Shown piece after piece: positions 6,185-14,317 of a stretch of DNA of 26,535 nucleotides. The DNA is taken from contig JAQYFM010000007.1 of the NCBI GenBank assembly GCA_028723145.1, positions 1 through 26,535 on the forward strand, in the 5' to 3' direction. The first letter of the stretch is position 1. The number at the start of each line of letters is the position of its first letter. The position numbers were made by a program, and so were the translations under genes. The notes below the pieces were generated by a model. That model was not told the DNA's origin. It saw only the letters and a list, made by a program, of their open reading frames with translations, and did no database searches. The stretch comes from Spirochaetales bacterium (GTDB taxonomy: Bacteria > Spirochaetota > Spirochaetia > Sphaerochaetales > Sphaerochaetaceae).

Positions 6185-7441
6185 ATGTACTACTATTCAA
6201 CACGTGATGAAAAAAGAGAAATAAAACTTACAGCTTCTCAAGCTATTTTAAAGGGCCTTGCTGCTGATGGAGGATTATTTGTTCCATCCCAGCTTCCTGA
6301 GCTCTCAAGTAGTGTAAGCTTAGATTTAAGCTATCCATTATTTGCATATGAGACTTTAAAGCCATTTTTCGAAGGAGATGAACTTCTTGATGATTTAAAG
6401 GATATTTGTGAAGGCGCTTTTAACTTCCCTGTTGTATTAAATGATTTAAAAGATACGTCAGTTCTTGAGCTCTTCCATGGACCAACTTCTGCATTTAAAG
6501 ACTTTGGTGCTCGTTTCTTAGCTTTCTCTATGGAAAAGCTTCTTGTTAAGAAGGGTGAAAAACTTTGTATCTTAGTTGCTACAAGTGGTGATACAGGTGG
6601 TGCGGTTGCTTCTGCATTCCATAAAAGACAGAACCTTTCTGTTAAGGTTCTTTTCCCAAAGGGAAGAGTTGCTGAGCGTCAGAGAAGACAGTTAACTTGT
6701 TGGGATGATAACATCACATCTTATGAAGTAAGAGGCTCATTTGATGATTGTCAAAGGATGGTAAAGAGTGCTTTTGTAGATCCTTCTCTTACAGGACTTT
6801 CAAGTGCTAACTCAATTAACCTTGGTCGTTTACTTCCTCAAATGGTTTACTATGTATATGCATCTATGCTTTATAAAGCAAGAACTGGTAAAGAGCCGGT
6901 AATTATTGTTCCATCAGGTAATGTTGGTAACTCAACTGGTGCTTTCTGGGCTAAAGCTATTGGTGCTCCAATTGAAAAGATTGTTCTTGCAGTAAATGCA
7001 AATAAAACTATTCCTGAGTATCTTGAAAGTGGTGAATATCGTCCTAGAGATAGCGTTAAGACCCTTGCTAATGCAATGGATGTTGGTGCTCCTTCTAATA
7101 TGGAGAGACTATTTAACCTCTTTAAGAGTTACGATGAGATGAAAGCTAATGTTACTTCCTACTCTGTTAGTGACGAGGAAATAAAGAAAACTATTAGTGA
7201 TGAGTACAATAAAGAAGGCTATATTCTTTGTCCTCATACAGCTTGTGCTGAGCGTGTTAGGTTAGATCATTACAAGGATGATGCAACAATTATTGTATCA
7301 ACAGCTCATCCTGCTAAGTTTGAAACAGTAGTTGAGCCTCTTATTGGTAAAACTGTTGAAATGCCTCCTGCATTAAGTAAGCTAGTTAATATGCCAAGTA
7401 ACTACAAGGAAATTTCAACTGATTACAAAGAATTATTCTAA
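6185..7441 (+). CDS. thrC: Threonine synthase
   Basis: PLP enzyme converting O-phosphohomoserine to threonine, the last step of the pathway. The PLP-binding block FHGPTSAFKDFGARF puts the Schiff-base Lys at residue 105. The ATSGDTGGAVA and PSGNVGN loops that bind phosphate are present. The length of 418 residues and the N-terminal YYSTRDEK start match the E. coli-type threonine synthase. AAAGGAG lies before the ATG, and the gap to thrA is 15 bases, so the two form an operon ending in a terminator at 7451. Homoserine kinase, needed to link the two enzymes, is not in this window. Confidence 0.95.
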   Translation: MYYYSTRDEKREIKLTASQAILKGLAADGGLFVPSQLPELSSSVSLDLSYPLFAYETLKPFFEGDELLDDLKDICEGAFNFPVVLNDLKDTSVLELFHGPTSAFKDFGARFLAFSMEKLLVKKGEKLCILVATSGDTGGAVASAFHKRQNLSVKVLFPKGRVAERQRRQLTCWDDNITSYEVRGSFDDCQRMVKSAFVDPSLTGLSSANSINLGRLLPQMVYYVYASMLYKARTGKEPVIIVPSGNVGNSTGAFWAKAIGAPIEKIVLAVNANKTIPEYLESGEYRPRDSVKTLANAMDVGAPSNMERLFNLFKSYDEMKANVTSYSVSDEEIKKTISDEYNKEGYILCPHTACAERVRLDHYKDDATIIVSTAHPAKFETVVEPLIGKTVEMPPALSKLVNMPSNYKEISTDYKELF

Positions 7442-7450
7442 TAGAAAAAT

Positions 7451-7476
7451 GGGGGTGCGATGCACTCCTCTTTTTA
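7451..7476 (+). terminator. Terminator of the thrA-thrC operon
   Basis: GGGGTGC pairs with GCACTCC (one G-T pair) around GAT, followed by TCTTTTT. It starts ten bases after the thrC stop and abuts the 3' end of the convergent MATE gene. Confidence 0.8.
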
Positions 7477-8820
7477 ATTAAGCCACTTTCCTTTTTTGTA
7501 GTAAAATAAGAACATTATTGAGGTTATTACCCAAGTAATAGGGTAGCATAGAATAACGGTGCCTAGTGTATTAAAGAATGGAACAGCCATGAAAATCCAT
7601 AGTACTCTAAAACCGCAAATACCAGTTAAACAAATAATTGTTGGAACTAATGCCTTGCCTGCACCTCTAATTGCTCCTGATAATATTTCAACAAGAATAT
7701 ATGTAAAAAATAGTGGAGCAATTGTGTAAATTATCTCAACACCAATATCAATTACATTTTTATCATTTGTAAATAACATATATGCATAGCGTGCAAATAA
7801 GCAATAAATAATACTAAGGACAAATGTAGTTATAGCAGAGAATAGAACAGTAGTCCAAATACCTTTTTTTACTCTATCTTTTTTACCTGCTCCATAGTTT
7901 TGGCCAACAAATGTTGTAATAGCTATTCCAAATGCATTAATAATCATCCAGAACATACAATCTAACTTTCCATAAGCAGCCCATGCAGCAGCTGTATCGG
8001 TTCCAAAGCTATTTACACTACTTTGAATAAGTAAATTACTAAATGTATAGAGCATTGATTGAATGCCTGATGGAAGACCTATTCTTATCATTTCTTTAAA
8101 TTCTGATGTATAAATTCTGCTTGTTGAGATTTTAAAGTTTATTTCTCCCTTTATTTTACTTAAGCTAACTAAGGTAAGGACCATTGATATACCTTGAGAA
8201 ATGACAGTTGCAAATGCTGCACCTTCAACACCAAGCTTCAAGATACCAATAAAAACTATATCTAAAAGGATATTACATAAGCATCCTATTATTAAAAAAT
8301 ATAGAGGATGTCTTGAGTCTCCTAAAGCTCTAAATATACCAGTTCCCATGTTAAACATAACAAGAGTAACAGAGCCTAAATAATAAATTCTCATATATGA
8401 GAGAGCATCTAGAATAATATCTTCTGGTGTTTTTATAATTTCAAGTGAAGCCTTGGCCGATAGTAAGCCAAAGATAGTAATTAATATACTACTTATTATT
8501 GCTATCGCCATTGCTGTGGATATTGCTTTGTTTGTTCTATTGCTATCACCTGAACCATAGCGATGGGATATTACTACAGATGCACCAGATGCTAAACCTG
8601 TAAAAAATCCAATAAGTAAATTAATAATTGTACTTGTTCCACCACCGACGGCGGCTAATGCACTCTTTCCTAAAAACTGTCCAACAATTATGGCATCAAC
8701 TGTGTTATATAGTTGTTGGAAAAAAGTTCCAAATAGAATAGGGAAGAAGAAGTATAATATAGCCTTCCAAATAGGTCCCTCTAAAATTGCATTTTTATCG
8801 TTACTCATATCGTGCGACAT
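7474..8820 (-). CDS. MATE-family efflux transporter
   Basis: Cation-coupled multidrug exporter of the inner membrane. The 448 residues form about 12 hydrophobic segments in two repeats. The N-terminal block EGPIWKAILYFFFPILFGTF, then QQLYNTVDAIIVGQFLGKSALAAVG, is the hallmark of MATE proteins of the MepA/DinF-like branch. An equivalent second-half motif, NAFGIAITTFVGQNYGAGKK, is also present. The substrate cannot be told from sequence. No strong ribosome-binding site precedes ATG 8820; the ATG four codons later is an alternative. It converges on thrC and diverges from the small Cys-rich protein gene. Confidence 0.9.
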   Translation of the reverse strand: MSHDMSNDKNAILEGPIWKAILYFFFPILFGTFFQQLYNTVDAIIVGQFLGKSALAAVGGGTSTIINLLIGFFTGLASGASVVISHRYGSGDSNRTNKAISTAMAIAIISSILITIFGLLSAKASLEIIKTPEDIILDALSYMRIYYLGSVTLVMFNMGTGIFRALGDSRHPLYFLIIGCLCNILLDIVFIGILKLGVEGAAFATVISQGISMVLTLVSLSKIKGEINFKISTSRIYTSEFKEMIRIGLPSGIQSMLYTFSNLLIQSSVNSFGTDTAAAWAAYGKLDCMFWMIINAFGIAITTFVGQNYGAGKKDRVKKGIWTTVLFSAITTFVLSIIYCLFARYAYMLFTNDKNVIDIGVEIIYTIAPLFFTYILVEILSGAIRGAGKALVPTIICLTGICGFRVLWIFMAVPFFNTLGTVILCYPITWVITSIMFLFYYKKGKWLN

Positions 8821-8851
8821 TATAGTGATGTTATTAAAAAATTATAAGTAG

Positions 8852-8894
8852 TTGAAATAACCTAATAAAAATATTATAGTTAGTTAAGACTAAC
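8852..8894 (+). promoter_or_regulatory. Promoter with palindromic operator-like site
   Basis: TTGAAA (8852-8857), a 17-base spacer and TATAGT (8875-8880) drive the small gene at 8907. The perfect palindrome GTTAGTTAAGACTAAC (8879-8894) covers the end of the -10 and the transcription start. Its GTTAG/CTAAC half-sites recall DtxR-family metal-repressor boxes, though the spacing differs. The link is an inference. Confidence 0.5.
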
Positions 8895-8906
8895 ACGAGG
8901 TGTATT

Positions 8907-9068
8907 ATGGCAACAATTATAGTTTTATTAGTAATTTTACTTTTAGTTGGATTAGCACTTAGATCATTAAAGAAGAAGGGGCATTGTTCCTCATGCTCTT
9001 CTTGTCATGGCTGTGATGCTGCTAAACATTTTGAAGATGAGATTAATAAAAAATGCTGCTGTAAATAA
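8907..9068 (+). CDS. FeoB-associated-type Cys-rich membrane peptide
   Basis: This gene encodes a 53-residue peptide: one N-terminal membrane helix (MATIIVLLVILLLVGLAL), then basic RSLKKKGH, then the Cys cluster CSSCSSCHGC and a C-terminal CCC. The arrangement matches the FeoB-associated Cys-rich membrane protein family (Pfam PF12669, from memory). Members often sit beside ferrous-iron transporter genes; their role is not settled. GAGGTG lies four bases before ATG, and a good promoter precedes it. No feoA or feoB is in this window, so it is an orphan copy. Its last codons form half of a hairpin that terminates galK on the other strand. Eight Cys in 53 residues suggest metal or thiol chemistry at the inner face of the membrane. 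Confidence 0.8.
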   Translation: MATIIVLLVILLLVGLALRSLKKKGHCSSCSSCHGCDAAKHFEDEINKKCCCK

Positions 9069-9080
9069 GCTACAGCAGCA
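9042..9080 (-). terminator. Terminator of galK, overlapping the neighbouring coding end
   Basis: TGCTGCTGTA (9054-9063) and TACAGCAGCA (9071-9080) are a perfect 10-base stem with a 7-base loop. On the minus strand, TTTTTTATTAAT follows, so it is a strong terminator for galK. The stem includes the CCC codons and the loop the stop codon of the small plus-strand gene. For that gene the T tract (CACTTTTCT) is weak. Confidence 0.8.
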
Positions 9081-9089
9081 CTCACTTTT

Positions 9090-10340
9090 CTAGCAAAGTC
9101 TACATGTTGGAAGACTTCTAATTGCGAGAATTGTTGCAGAGCCTTTACCAAATAGATTATCCATTTTAGTAATGTACTCATTTAATAAATCATCTGGTAC
9201 ATACGCTTGAATAGTTCCTGCAAAACCACCACCATGTACTCTTACAACACCCTTATCTTTTAAGATGCTTTCACTTAATGCAATTCCAATTGAAAGTCCC
9301 TGCTCAAATGGGGCAGATGAAGCGTAGACATTTTGTAGAAATCTAAAAGATGAATTACCGCTATCTTGAACACCCTTTAAATAAGCATCAAAGTCTTTGT
9401 TTTCAAGTGCTTGAAGCATTGCCTTTACTCTCTCATTTTCACATAAATAGTGGTAAGTTCTTAAGACTGCTCGATCATTATTAATCTCTTTTCTAATATC
9501 TGCCATCTTTGCTATGAATTCTTCTAGTGATACATCTCTTAATACAGCTTTGCCAAAATATGATGCAACCATCTTCATCTCTGCTGGAACAGCAGCATAT
9601 TCTCCTGTTAAATCAGCATGATTTCCTTTAGTATCTACAATAACTAGATTATATCCATAGTCTTTGAAATTAACATCAAGAGCTGTTACTTCAGGGTTTT
9701 TAGCGTCCTTGAAATCAATTCCTACAATTCCACCATTTGCACATCCTATTTGATCCATTAATCCTGATGGTTTACCGAAGTATACATTTTCAGCATATTG
9801 GCTAATTTTTGCAAGTTCTACAGGTGGAAGTTTATCCTCATTAAATAAATTATTGAAAATCTCAGCAATTAATACTTCAATAGCTGCAGATGAAGATAAA
9901 CCAGAACCCTTCAAAACTCTAGTTGTTGTATTTGCTTCAAAACCTCCAGTTTTTAAGCCTCGCTGCTTAAATGCAGCAGCAATACCTCTTATTAAAGAAG
10001 AAGTAGTATTTTTTTCATTTTCTTTAATTTCTAAATCTGAGATATCAACATCATCAACTGGAAAGCCTTCACTCTTTAAAATTACTCTACTATCATCACG
10101 AAGTGAAACAGCAGCAATTGTATCGAGATTAATTGTACCGGTAATAACTAAACCTAGGTTGTGGTCTGTGTGGTTACCTGCAATTTCTGTACGTCCTGCA
10201 GTTGAGAATAGAGCAACATCTTTCTTTGCTCCAAATTGTCTTTCATGCTCCTTTAATAAACTTTCAAAGCGAGCATCCATATCCTTTTTGTCAAAATTTG
10301 TTCCATATAGTCCTTGATAAAGGTGGCTAATGTCTTTCAT
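9090..10340 (-). CDS. galK: Galactokinase
   Basis: GHMP kinase that phosphorylates galactose at C1 in the Leloir pathway, in the cytoplasm. All three GHMP motifs are visible. Motif 1 is AGRTEIAGNHTDHNLG, the variant with AGNHTDH in place of GEHTDY. Motif 2, LKGSGLSSSAAIEVL, is the ATP loop. Motif 3 is VHGGGFAGTIQAYVP. The catalytic Asp is probably in GKPSGLMDQIGC. The length of 416 residues is slightly above the usual 380-400. The start is ATG 10340, with GGAGGG four to five bases before it; the in-frame TTG at 10352 lies ahead of that site. It follows the RecQ-like gene by 54 bases and ends in its own terminator. No galT or galE is nearby. Confidence 0.93.
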   Translation of the reverse strand: MKDISHLYQGLYGTNFDKKDMDARFESLLKEHERQFGAKKDVALFSTAGRTEIAGNHTDHNLGLVITGTINLDTIAAVSLRDDSRVILKSEGFPVDDVDISDLEIKENEKNTTSSLIRGIAAAFKQRGLKTGGFEANTTTRVLKGSGLSSSAAIEVLIAEIFNNLFNEDKLPPVELAKISQYAENVYFGKPSGLMDQIGCANGGIVGIDFKDAKNPEVTALDVNFKDYGYNLVIVDTKGNHADLTGEYAAVPAEMKMVASYFGKAVLRDVSLEEFIAKMADIRKEINNDRAVLRTYHYLCENERVKAMLQALENKDFDAYLKGVQDSGNSSFRFLQNVYASSAPFEQGLSIGIALSESILKDKGVVRVHGGGFAGTIQAYVPDDLLNEYITKMDNLFGKGSATILAIRSLPTCRLC

Positions 10341-10394
10341 GTTACCCTCCAATTTAAAGTCTAACAGAAAGAGATGTAAAAAGATATTGCTTTG

Positions 10395-11720
10395 TCAGAA
10401 AATATGAGAAAAGAAGGATTTTAATTTTTTTTCTTTTAAAAGTATATCAATTGCCCTTCTAAGCTCTCTTTCTCCTATGTTATTAAAGATTTTTTTCCGT
10501 TTTAAAAACTTTAATAATGTATTCTTGGTAAATAAAAATCTGAATAACTTTACATACTTTAATATTTCTTTTTCACCCCAGCAAGGAGTGTATATGTTCA
10601 TACAGCCATCACAACCTTGACATTCATCGAGTAACTCTTTACCCATTAAGGAAATTAACTTCTCTCTTATACATCCATTTGAGCTAAATACTTCTTTTAG
10701 CGGGCTATCTTCATCTGGTTTTATTAAAACATAAGCATGTGCAATAGAGCCATCTCGGCCAGCTCTCCCCGATTCTTGAAGATAGTCACTAGCTGTTTTT
10801 GATATATCATAGTGAATAACACTTTTAATATCTTTCTTGTTTACGCCCATTCCATATGCAACTGTTGCAACCATCACACTGTCTTTACTATTAAAAAAGG
10901 CTTTTTCTATTTCTAACCGTGAGGCAGATGAAAGACCTGCATGATAATACATAGTATTAAAATACTTACTTAATTTAAGTGCTAATTCCTCTGTTCTTTT
11001 TCGAGAACTAGTAAAGACTATTGCAGGTCTTTTTGACTTATCTGAAAGAAGCATTACAATATCCATTAAAGGAAAAAGTGATCTTACCCTATGATAAATT
11101 ATGTTTTCTCTATTCATTGAAGCTTGAATGATTTTAGGCTTTGTTAGGAAAATAAGTGAAGATAATCTCTTTTCAGTGTAGCTATCAAGAGTAGCAGTGA
11201 AGGCAAGTGTTTGATTTGGATTTAATCGTTTAATTACATCTTTTGAGCTTAAATAAGTTGGTCTAAATGATTCACCCCAAGAAATAACAGTATGAGCTTC
11301 ATCAAATACAATAAGGGATATTTTTTTAGTAGATAAAAATGAAAGTATCACAGGGTTCATTAAAGATTCCATGCTGGTAATTACTATTTTTTTTCCCCCG
11401 CTCATGATATCGAGAAGTGCCTTTTTTTTATCGTTTTCACTTGTTAAAACAACGTGCTTTATATTTAATTTATTTAGTGAATTACTTTGGTCCCTAATTA
11501 AGGCTAAAATTGGATATATTATAATTGTTATCCCTGTAGCAAGAACCGCTGGAAGTTGAAAGCAAAGACTCTTTCCTCCTCCTGTTGGCAAAATCGCTAT
11601 TAAAGAACCATTATCACTATTAAAGCCAGAAATAATTTCTTTAATGATTTCTTTCTGAAATGGTCTTAAGTTATCAATTTTAAAAACGTGTTTTGCTGTT
11701 TCTTCTATTAATTTATCCAT
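10395..11720 (-). CDS. Short RecQ-family ATP-dependent DNA helicase
   Basis: Superfamily 2 3'-5' helicase. The motifs run in RecQ order: LRPFQKEII (motif 0), LPTGGGKSLCFQLPA (Walker A), DEAHTVISWGESFRP (Walker B with the RecQ aromatic-loop sequence SWGxxFRP), AFTATL (III), and YLQESGRAGRDG (VI). After the helicase core is a Cys set, C then CQGCDGC, matching the RecQ zinc-binding subdomain. The winged-helix region is reduced and there is no HRDC domain, making 441 residues against about 600 for E. coli RecQ. It is a short RecQ-like helicase, not a plain orthologue. It probably acts in recombination or fork repair. No clear ribosome-binding site was seen. galK lies 54 bases downstream on the same strand. 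Confidence 0.88.
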   Translation of the reverse strand: MDKLIEETAKHVFKIDNLRPFQKEIIKEIISGFNSDNGSLIAILPTGGGKSLCFQLPAVLATGITIIIYPILALIRDQSNSLNKLNIKHVVLTSENDKKKALLDIMSGGKKIVITSMESLMNPVILSFLSTKKISLIVFDEAHTVISWGESFRPTYLSSKDVIKRLNPNQTLAFTATLDSYTEKRLSSLIFLTKPKIIQASMNRENIIYHRVRSLFPLMDIVMLLSDKSKRPAIVFTSSRKRTEELALKLSKYFNTMYYHAGLSSASRLEIEKAFFNSKDSVMVATVAYGMGVNKKDIKSVIHYDISKTASDYLQESGRAGRDGSIAHAYVLIKPDEDSPLKEVFSSNGCIREKLISLMGKELLDECQGCDGCMNIYTPCWGEKEILKYVKLFRFLFTKNTLLKFLKRKKIFNNIGERELRRAIDILLKEKKLKSFFSHIF

Positions 11721-11811
11721 ATAAATAATAGAAGAATAATGAAGTATAATAATTTATAATAAACAAATATACCGAAATTAGAATGTAATTAGGATAGTTA
11801 TTAATAAAGTA

Positions 11812-11846
11812 TGGTATAAAAATGCCTCAGATTTTACTCTGAGGCA
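11812..11846 (-). terminator. Terminator of ackA
   Basis: TGCCTCAGA (11823-11831) and TCTGAGGCA (11838-11846) form a perfect 9-base stem with a six-base loop. On the minus strand, TTTTTATACC follows. It lies six bases beyond the ackA stop. Confidence 0.85.
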
Positions 11847-11852
11847 GATAAT

Positions 11853-13190
11853 TTATTTTGCTGGACGAGCAATAATGCTTTCAAGCTCTGGAGTCTTTTT
11901 AAGGTTTTCTACTAAGCCTCTAGCTCTAGCCTTGTTTACATAGTCTGGAGATTCGAAGGTGTAGTGGAAGTTAGTATGGATATCATATGTTCCATTCATA
12001 AGAGCAAATGCATCTTCTGTCATTACAAGCTCTTCGTCTGTTGGAATAACGAAAATCTTAACAGGAGAATCATCTGTGCTGATACATGTTTCAGTATTTC
12101 TGCAGTGTGAAAGAGCATTCTTCTTTTCATCAAGCTTAATACCAAAATTCTCAAGTCCTGAAAGTGCACCCTTTCTAATGTGGTCACCCATTTCGCCAAC
12201 ACCAGCTGTGAATACAACTGCATCAACGCGGCCAAGGAGAGCTGCGTAAGCACCGATATACTTCTTAATTCTATGAACTTCCATATCGATACCAAGCTGA
12301 GCAAGCTTATCTCCATCTTTTGCTGCTGCCTGTACATCTCTTCTATCTGACTTGCCACATAAACCAATTAGGCCAGACTTTTTGTTAAGAATTGTATCCA
12401 TTTCAGCTGCAGTAACACCGAGGTTTTTGCACATATATGGAATAATTGCTGGATCCATGTCACCACTTCTAGAACCCATTACGAGACCCTCAAGTGGAGT
12501 AAGACCCATTGATGTATCAATACATACACCATTTTTTACTGCACAACCAGAAGCACCGTTACCAATGTGCATGATGATTACATTAGTATCTTTGTTTTCT
12601 TTACCAAGGAGAACTGCAGCTCTCTTAGCGCAGTAAAGGTGGCTTGTTCCGTGGAAGCCATAGCGACGTACGTTGTAGTCTTTATACCATGAATATGGAA
12701 CAGCATACATGTAAGCAGCTTCTTCCATTGTCTGGTGCCAAGCTGTATCCATGATAATAGCCTGAGGAACATTTGGCATGAGCTTTCTTGCAACTTCAAT
12801 ACCCATTATATTTGCTGGCATGTGAAGAGGACCAAGTGGGATGATTTCCTTAAGCTTCTCAATTACTTCATCTGTTACAAGTGTTGACTTCTTAAAGTAT
12901 TCGCCACCATGAAGTACTCTGTGACCTACTGCACCAATTTCATCTAGGCTCTTGATACAACCATATTTTTCATCAACAAGCATCTTTAATACGAGCTGAA
13001 TAGCTTCCATATGTGTTGGTGATGAGAAGCGCTCTTGATATACTTCTTTACCTGTGGACTTCTGCTCAATTGTAGAATATTCAAGGCCGATTCTTTCAAC
13101 GATACCTACAGCAAGGACATCCTTATTGTCCCAGTCATAGACCTGATACTTGGCAGAGGAACTGCCACAGTTTAAAGTGAGAATTACCAT
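11853..13190 (-). CDS. ackA: Acetate kinase
   Basis: Interconverts acetyl phosphate and acetate with ATP formation, the energy-yielding end of acetate fermentation. The N-terminal LTLNCGSSSAKYQVY matches the ASKHA phosphate-loop signature. GHRVLHGGE, MDTAWHQTM (catalytic Asp), RRYGFHGTSH, HIGNGASGCAV, MGLTPLEGLVMGSRSGDMDP and FTAGVGE are all present. The length of 445 residues is slightly longer than usual because of an extended C-terminus. AGGAG lies seven bases before the ATG. Phosphotransacetylase is not adjacent, so the gene forms its own unit with a strong terminator. Confidence 0.97.
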   Translation of the reverse strand: MVILTLNCGSSSAKYQVYDWDNKDVLAVGIVERIGLEYSTIEQKSTGKEVYQERFSSPTHMEAIQLVLKMLVDEKYGCIKSLDEIGAVGHRVLHGGEYFKKSTLVTDEVIEKLKEIIPLGPLHMPANIMGIEVARKLMPNVPQAIIMDTAWHQTMEEAAYMYAVPYSWYKDYNVRRYGFHGTSHLYCAKRAAVLLGKENKDTNVIIMHIGNGASGCAVKNGVCIDTSMGLTPLEGLVMGSRSGDMDPAIIPYMCKNLGVTAAEMDTILNKKSGLIGLCGKSDRRDVQAAAKDGDKLAQLGIDMEVHRIKKYIGAYAALLGRVDAVVFTAGVGEMGDHIRKGALSGLENFGIKLDEKKNALSHCRNTETCISTDDSPVKIFVIPTDEELVMTEDAFALMNGTYDIHTNFHYTFESPDYVNKARARGLVENLKKTPELESIIARPAK

Positions 13191-13306
13191 CTATTTTCTC
13201 CTAAAACTAATAATTTTCTTTTTATGTTATTAATTTAAACATCAATATTACTTTTTCTCAATCTTCATCTTTTGAAAAAAAACGATATTTTTTTGCTATT
13301 ATTAAT

Positions 13307-14317
13307 ATGAAGACAAAGATTATCACACTTTTACTACTTATTTCACTTCCCCTTGGTGCGGTAAGTACTACTTTTTCATCAAATGGTATTAAAATTAGTG
13401 ACTATAATTTTTCACTTGATTTTGACTCGTTATCCTTTAGCTATAATAAAAATGGCTTTCAAGTAGGTAAAATTAACCTTTTCTCGCTTTCGGAATTGCT
13501 TTACCCATTCGATTACATTTGGGAGGGAAAAGTTGAAAGAAATAGGACAAATAATCAAAATGGAATTAGCTATAATAGTGATAATGTTGATTTCTTTTTA
13601 CTAAGTAACAATAGGTTCTCAGTAGGAAGTAGAGTTAATCTATCCTGTTTTTCCCTTTCATTTATTCGATATAAAAGTGGTAATGTTGGAAATAGTCTTT
13701 ACTCAGATAGCTTAAATCGAGGAGGAGGGGATGGTGAAAACATTATTCTAAAGTATAATGGTAAGCACATTTTGTTTAAAACTGTCTTTTCTTTTTCAAA
13801 TTATAATCCATTAGCAATAATGTATACATTTGCTGTTAACTATAAACACTTAACTTTGAGTTCATCTTATGGAAAGTTTAATTCATTTGAAGAAGAATTA
13901 AATCCCAAACTCCTAGTATTAACAGGAGATATCAATAATAAAAATTTAGATATCAGTGTCACTTACTCTCTTGGAGAAGATCCTTATATTGGCGGTTCTT
14001 TTAGAACTACACAATTGATAAATAATGTACGTTTTAGATATGAAAAGTTAATTCTAAAGAGTGAGTATAAGATTTCTTTTTCAAGTAAAGGAAAATATAG
14101 TAAAGAACATCAATATGAGGTATTCTTTTCTCATTTTGGATTTAAATGGAATAACTTTAATGATGTTTCATACATTTTTAAAAAGGATTATTTTAGATTT
14201 GAAAGTAATTTAAAAACATTTGCTATTACTATATCAATTGATAAGGAAAAGTTTTCTCTATATTTATTTATGAATAGTGATTTTAAAATTAGAACATCAG
14301 TTTCATTAAAACTTTAA
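13307..14317 (+). CDS. Secreted, probable beta-barrel protein of unknown family
   Basis: I do not recognise this 336-residue protein. It has a signal peptide (MKTKIITLLLLISLPLGAVS), with probable cleavage after the GAVS segment. The rest is rich in Ser, Asn, Phe and Tyr, with many short alternating strands such as LDISVTYSLG, FYLF-type and KTVFSFSNYN segments. This is typical of an outer-membrane beta-barrel or a large surface beta-sheet. The final strand ends RTSVSLKL. No ribosome-binding site precedes the ATG, only an AT-rich stretch. It diverges from ackA and its stop overlaps the convergent murB stop by four bases. It resembles the protein at 1136-1921 in style only; I see no clear sequence homology between them. 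Confidence 0.7.
   Translation: MKTKIITLLLLISLPLGAVSTTFSSNGIKISDYNFSLDFDSLSFSYNKNGFQVGKINLFSLSELLYPFDYIWEGKVERNRTNNQNGISYNSDNVDFFLLSNNRFSVGSRVNLSCFSLSFIRYKSGNVGNSLYSDSLNRGGGDGENIILKYNGKHILFKTVFSFSNYNPLAIMYTFAVNYKHLTLSSSYGKFNSFEEELNPKLLVLTGDINNKNLDISVTYSLGEDPYIGGSFRTTQLINNVRFRYEKLILKSEYKISFSSKGKYSKEHQYEVFFSHFGFKWNNFNDVSYIFKKDYFRFESNLKTFAITISIDKEKFSLYLFMNSDFKIRTSVSLKL

Noticed and set aside
7474..8820. MATE transporter as a threonine exporter belonging to the thr operon
   Set aside because: It is on the opposite strand with a terminator between, and MATE proteins are not known as threonine exporters.
12023..12799. Several open frames in other phases across ackA, and similar ones across valS and lon
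   Set aside because: They are shadows of highly conserved genes, with improbable composition and no start signals.
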